From NCBI RefSeq assembly GCF_964204865.1, contig NC_135261.1:13392001-13456000 (forward strand): a DNA stretch of 64,000 nt, read 5' to 3'. A program made the translations under genes and the position numbers. A model generated the notes under the pieces. It searched no databases and was not told where the DNA came from. It saw nothing but the letters and a program-made list of their open reading frames with translations. Source of the stretch: Styela clava (Eukaryota > Chordata > Ascidiacea > Stolidobranchia > Styelidae). Position 1 is the first letter of the stretch. Each line of letters opens with the position of its first letter. Below, piece after piece: positions 60,293-64,000 of this stretch.

Positions 60293-60712
60293 CAGGGGTA
60301 TGCAACCTGCGGCCCATGGAGATGGAGTAAAATGAACCGGCCCGCTATGCTTCACTAAAATTCAGCCACAAAACGGCAGCTGCGAAGTTTAGCCATAATG
60401 TATCTAATTATATAATCTATGCTCGAGGAGCAGATTACTGAACAAGGAGTGGATCGTTTTGTTATTATGTTGTTGTCACCTGATGTCGTAAAGTTATCAA
60501 GCGTAATGCAACAACAAGTGTCACATAAAATGTCATTTGTAAATAATTTGCCTGGTAAGACGACTTTAGTCCATGAGTTGACGCAGTGTTCGCTCGCTAT
60601 TTAAAGTCAAAAATTTCAACTTCTGACTTGTTTGAAAAATGTGATGCATTAGCCACCGGTTCGGTTTTTAACTTTTTAAAAAAAATATATGCGCCCCACC
60701 AAGATTTGCAAC
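60293..60712. mobile_element. Degenerate hAT MITE related to 25673-26172
   Basis: It starts CAGGGGTATGCAACCTGCGG with GGCCCGCTATGCTTCAC, matching the left half of the 25.7-kb MITE, and near its end GCCCCACCAAGATTTGCAAC matches that element's CCACCAATGACTTGCAACCC. The right terminal repeat is lost. Confidence 0.65.
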
Positions 60713-60715
60713 CCA

Positions 60716-61781
60716 AAATTATATTTCTTGACCTGATTTTCTTTTTTGTGACTAGTGACATCTTATTTCATTTCCATAAAAATTTGGTTACATGGAGCCA
60801 TGAGTTTATTTTGGCTGATTAGAACATGTAGAATATACCTCATTTCGACTTTTCCCATAGCTGAATTCGTATTTATTGTCGTATGAATTGAAATAGGCTA
60901 TATTTTCATTAGAAAAAGAATTAATGTGTCGCTTCCATATGGAAGATACCATATTGTCTATTTTTATTTCGTAAAATTATGGGCCATCAATATCTGCCGT
61001 TGCTCAGTGATCTCATGTTTGGCCCATATAAGGACGAGGGATCATTTCATAGTGTATGTGTTATGTATGAATCGGTCATTTTTAATGACAGGAAATGGTT
61101 TCAGTGATGAGTTGTTGAGCCAGCGTATTTGATAGCATGTCAGTCTGAATTCTACATGTATACAGAATATAATGTGTAATTTTAGTATTTTCTTTTTTTT
61201 ATATTAAATATTTATTTGGTAATAGACGGAAATCATTATTATTCATACATGTTCCTGTTATCAGTATTGGGTTACATCACTGTAATTTTGTTTGAAGTTG
61301 TTTTGATATTATCTGAATATGGCCATGATACTTATTAACAATTACATACAGAAAATATATTTGGATCATGGGCAATTTGACTGGGAGTCATGGAATGTGA
61401 TTGGCAATAGTGATTTCATTCTAATGTCAATCACAGGTTCAGATGAGTTCAAGTCGTATTGAATAAGCCCAGATTCTATACAAACACATAATTTATTTTA
61501 TTGTTGGTGATAAAATAGTATCTGAATAGTGAATACACATAAATTTAAATTACGGTAAATATATATTTTCAGCTCTCTAGTTAAATATTTATTGTATCAT
61601 TTAAACAAGGAAAATCTCACCCATGTATACAACAACACTGGAAATAATTATTTTTCGGAGGTAACTGGATTTGGTAGATTGACAGAATCGCATGTGCTTG
61701 CATTAGTAATTTTCGAACATCAAATTGTATTAAATATTCTGTAATTTCTAATGTGACTGGAAAATGCTGCTTTGTTTATAG
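60716..61781. other. Upstream region of the right-edge gene
   Basis: AT-rich. No coding sequence or mobile element was recognised. It likely contains the promoter and first non-coding exon of the plus-strand gene whose coding starts at 61821. Confidence 0.35.
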
Positions 61782-61820
61782 GCGTTTGCTTGATTAACAT
61801 GCGAGAGTTCAGTGTCGGGA

Positions 61821-63944
61821 ATGGACATTTTATCAGGTGAGATTGATTGCATGTTACAATATAATTTATTGACTTCTTGAAATGAATTCTCGTCTTCTCT
61901 GATATAAGGAACTGTCAACTAATTCAGCTGGGATGTTTGACATAATTTGAAAACTTAGTAAAATAGGAACCCTTGCAGTTTTGAGATGTTATCATGAAAA
62001 TAAGACGGTAATGATGAATTTGCAAAGACTTGGTACTTACCATAATTAATTCTATCAAGTTGACCTATTTTGTCATTTGTGCCTGATTATAAAAATATCA
62101 TACACATCATGGTGTGAAAGTTACTAGACCTGTTTTAATTTCAACTCAACAGATTGAATGTATATCATATAACTTTTTACAGTTTAGGATACCGTAGATC
62201 AGGATTTATATACCGTAGCTACCCACAGGTTTAAATAGGTTCTCTGCTTCCTTCAGCTCTACCCTATTCCCCCTAATTAGTCTTGTGTTCATTTAGCAAA
62301 TATCGCTATTATTAACATCCAACCCGAAGCAGATTAATTTTACATTTAATAAATGCATTTGATCCATCTTTATTGAGTGATGTAGTATGAATCTTTTAAT
62401 AATTATTAACATGTCACATATAATTTCTTTAATATTCACATAAATGTGCAAATAATGATACAATGAAATGTGAAAATCATTCTATACATACCTATATAAA
62501 ATGCAAGACTCTATTTACTTTGTTTTAAGAGAATTGGCATTTTTATTGTAATTTATGATATGTCCCTTGTCGTGCAATGTGTATCTAGAGACTAGAATTA
62601 ATGTAATGTTTATTCTATAGTCATGCCGGTGTCCGAGGCTGTTAACACCAACTGCATAGCCTATAGAATATTAGTTCAGTTGCCTTTTGATTTATAATTT
62701 ATGATATTTAATTGAATAATTTCATATATGTATGTAATTTTTGTATATTCTGCCAGCTGAACTTTATAAGAATAACTTACAAAAGTAATAGCCTCATCTT
62801 ATTATTACATTAAATTTGGCTGATTGAAGGAGGTTGCATAACATAAATTTAATCTCCAATTGTAGACGGAATCAATTTTCGTCAAGTTCAAACATGGTGA
62901 ATGGAATGATATCATTCAAAAGGCATGTGATAATAACTAACAATTTGACTTTTTTTTTATCAAATAATTAGTATTTTAAATACAATATAAAATAAACGTT
63001 CTATGCCCCACAAAAGTGGTGAAAAATGTGGAGGGGTCTCTTCCAACCATATTTACATGTTTGAAGTTCTGTCTTGTGTAAACATTTCATTTTGACAGAT
63101 CATTTGTTATATAAAATGTATCATTTAAAGCAATTGAATGCATGTACAAGGAGTTTATTGAGTGGTTGTTCAGTTTAATTCATAATTAATGCTATCCTAT
63201 ACAGCAGGGGTAGCCAACATGTCGAAACTATGCGAAAGTTATTGTCTCACTCCATGAGTAGAGTGAAAAATTTATTCGCAAGAGTAGCAGTGGCATCAAA
63301 ATGGCTGATTTTTTCTAATTCCATGCGAGCAAAGAATCGAACTTGAAATCGGAGAAAATTGTGAATTAGATAGGCTACTGAAGTTTGATCAGTCATGTAA
63401 CATTTATGGTTTGAAAATATTTATTTTTTGTCGTTCAAATATTTCATGAATACTTGGCAAGGTTTTATAGGGATTTTCCAACGACTCAATAAAATTAGGC
63501 AGGCCTTAGATCTGAATTGTATGATTTAATAAACAAATCTTGTTATTAAATAAATAATGGAACAATCAAAATACAATTTTTTGTGGTGATTTCATTAGGA
63601 ATGCACACTTGTATATGTGCAGTTATCTGCATATTCAATGCTCGTTCGCTGTTGTGTATGACCTTATTGCCATTCAGTCGATTGCGAGCTATTTTGTAGA
63701 TTTTGGTCTATCACGGTCGAAAGCACAAAGCAGGTTGGCCACCCCTGCAATATAGAATCAGCTGGAGTGTATAGAAGACTTATTCACCTTCTTTACCTGA
63801 CTTATATATATATTTTTTTTTCTTATTCAGATAAACTTAATCTGATGGAATTAGAATTCCAATTTCATGATGATAATACAAGTTGTTCTTCTTCTACTTT
63901 TTCAATCAGCGAAGATTTTGATGACTTGCGATTAGGAGCTGATG
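61821..63944 (+). CDS. Unrecognised protein, first two coding exons (partial at right edge)
   Basis: An acceptor TTTGTTTATAG at 61781 opens an exon whose ATG at 61821 gives M-D-I-L-S before a GTGAGA donor at 61837 (phase 1). The next exon, 63831-63944, follows TTTTTTTTTCTTATTCAG and ends at GTAAGC, also phase 1. Joined, they read MDILSDKLNLMELEFQFHDD followed by NTSCSSSTFSISEDFDDLRLG and AD. The visible 43 residues are acidic and Ser-rich with no domain I recognise. An upstream out-of-frame ATG at 61799 in the same exon could be a short uORF. The remaining exons lie outside the window. The rest of intron 1 is occupied partly by a hAT MITE. Confidence 0.55.
63205..63747. mobile_element. hAT MITE (CAGGGGTAGCCAAC type), 543 bp
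   Basis: CAGGGGTAGCCAACATGTCG at the left and the inverted CAGGGGTGGCCAACCTGCTT at the right delimit 543 bp. The flanks CTATACAG and CAATATAG match at 6 of 8. It sits in the first coding intron of the right-edge gene. Confidence 0.82.
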
Positions 63945-64000
63945 GTAAGCATTATAGTGCCGAGTCATGATTACACAATAAGGAAATGAACTTCTGAAGT

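Noticed and set aside
1-64000. CRISPR arrays, bacterial operons, phage or integron features
   Set aside because: The DNA is clearly eukaryotic, and no regularly spaced direct repeats with unique spacers were seen.

Overview
The window is animal (metazoan) nuclear DNA. Its coding exons are short and flanked by GT/AG introns, its proteins are animal-type orthologues, its base composition is AT-rich, and it carries a very heavy load of short DNA transposons and a tRNA-derived SINE. An invertebrate chordate, perhaps an ascidian tunicate, is my best guess. This is inference, resting mainly on an intron-free aconitase gene and on small secreted Cys-rich proteins whose cysteine spacing recalls ascidian vanabins.

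Layout, left to right. The first coding exon of a peroxisomal (S)-2-hydroxy-acid oxidase runs off the left edge on the minus strand. A decayed hAT transposase (about 3.0-6.2 kb) is split by a foldback element full of GCGC-rich minisatellite. A complete 7-exon ING1/ING2-type chromatin reader follows on the plus strand (7.5-10.7 kb), converging on an intronless mitochondrial aconitase on the minus strand (12.3-14.6 kb). From 14.8 to 25.7 kb there is almost only repeat DNA: MITEs, SINE copies, a 3.4-kb inverted-repeat element with THAP-domain exon remnants inserted into a SINE, and a 1.5-kb hAT element. A 3-exon secreted Cys-rich protein lies at 26.2-27.9 kb (minus). A complete 13-exon SLC5 sodium/monocarboxylate-type cotransporter occupies 29.5-41.6 kb (minus), with nested transposons in its introns. 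A second secreted multi-module Cys-rich gene lies at about 46-51 kb (minus). From 51 to 61.7 kb there is again mostly repeat DNA: an inverted minisatellite, a LINE fragment, further hAT elements and MULE-like MITEs. At the right edge the first two coding exons of an unrecognised plus-strand gene begin and leave the window.

The genes form no operon. Hydroxy-acid oxidase, aconitase and a monocarboxylate transporter are all metabolic, but I read this as coincidence. The most interesting novelty is the two Cys-rich genes. Every internal junction in both is phase 1, and each internal exon encodes one or more copies of a common pattern (roughly C-x3/7-C-x3/5-C-x6/10-C-x1/2-C-x2/4-C), as expected for a lineage-specific family grown by exon duplication. 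Exon models were built by hand; all reading frames and phases close, but none has been checked against transcripts.
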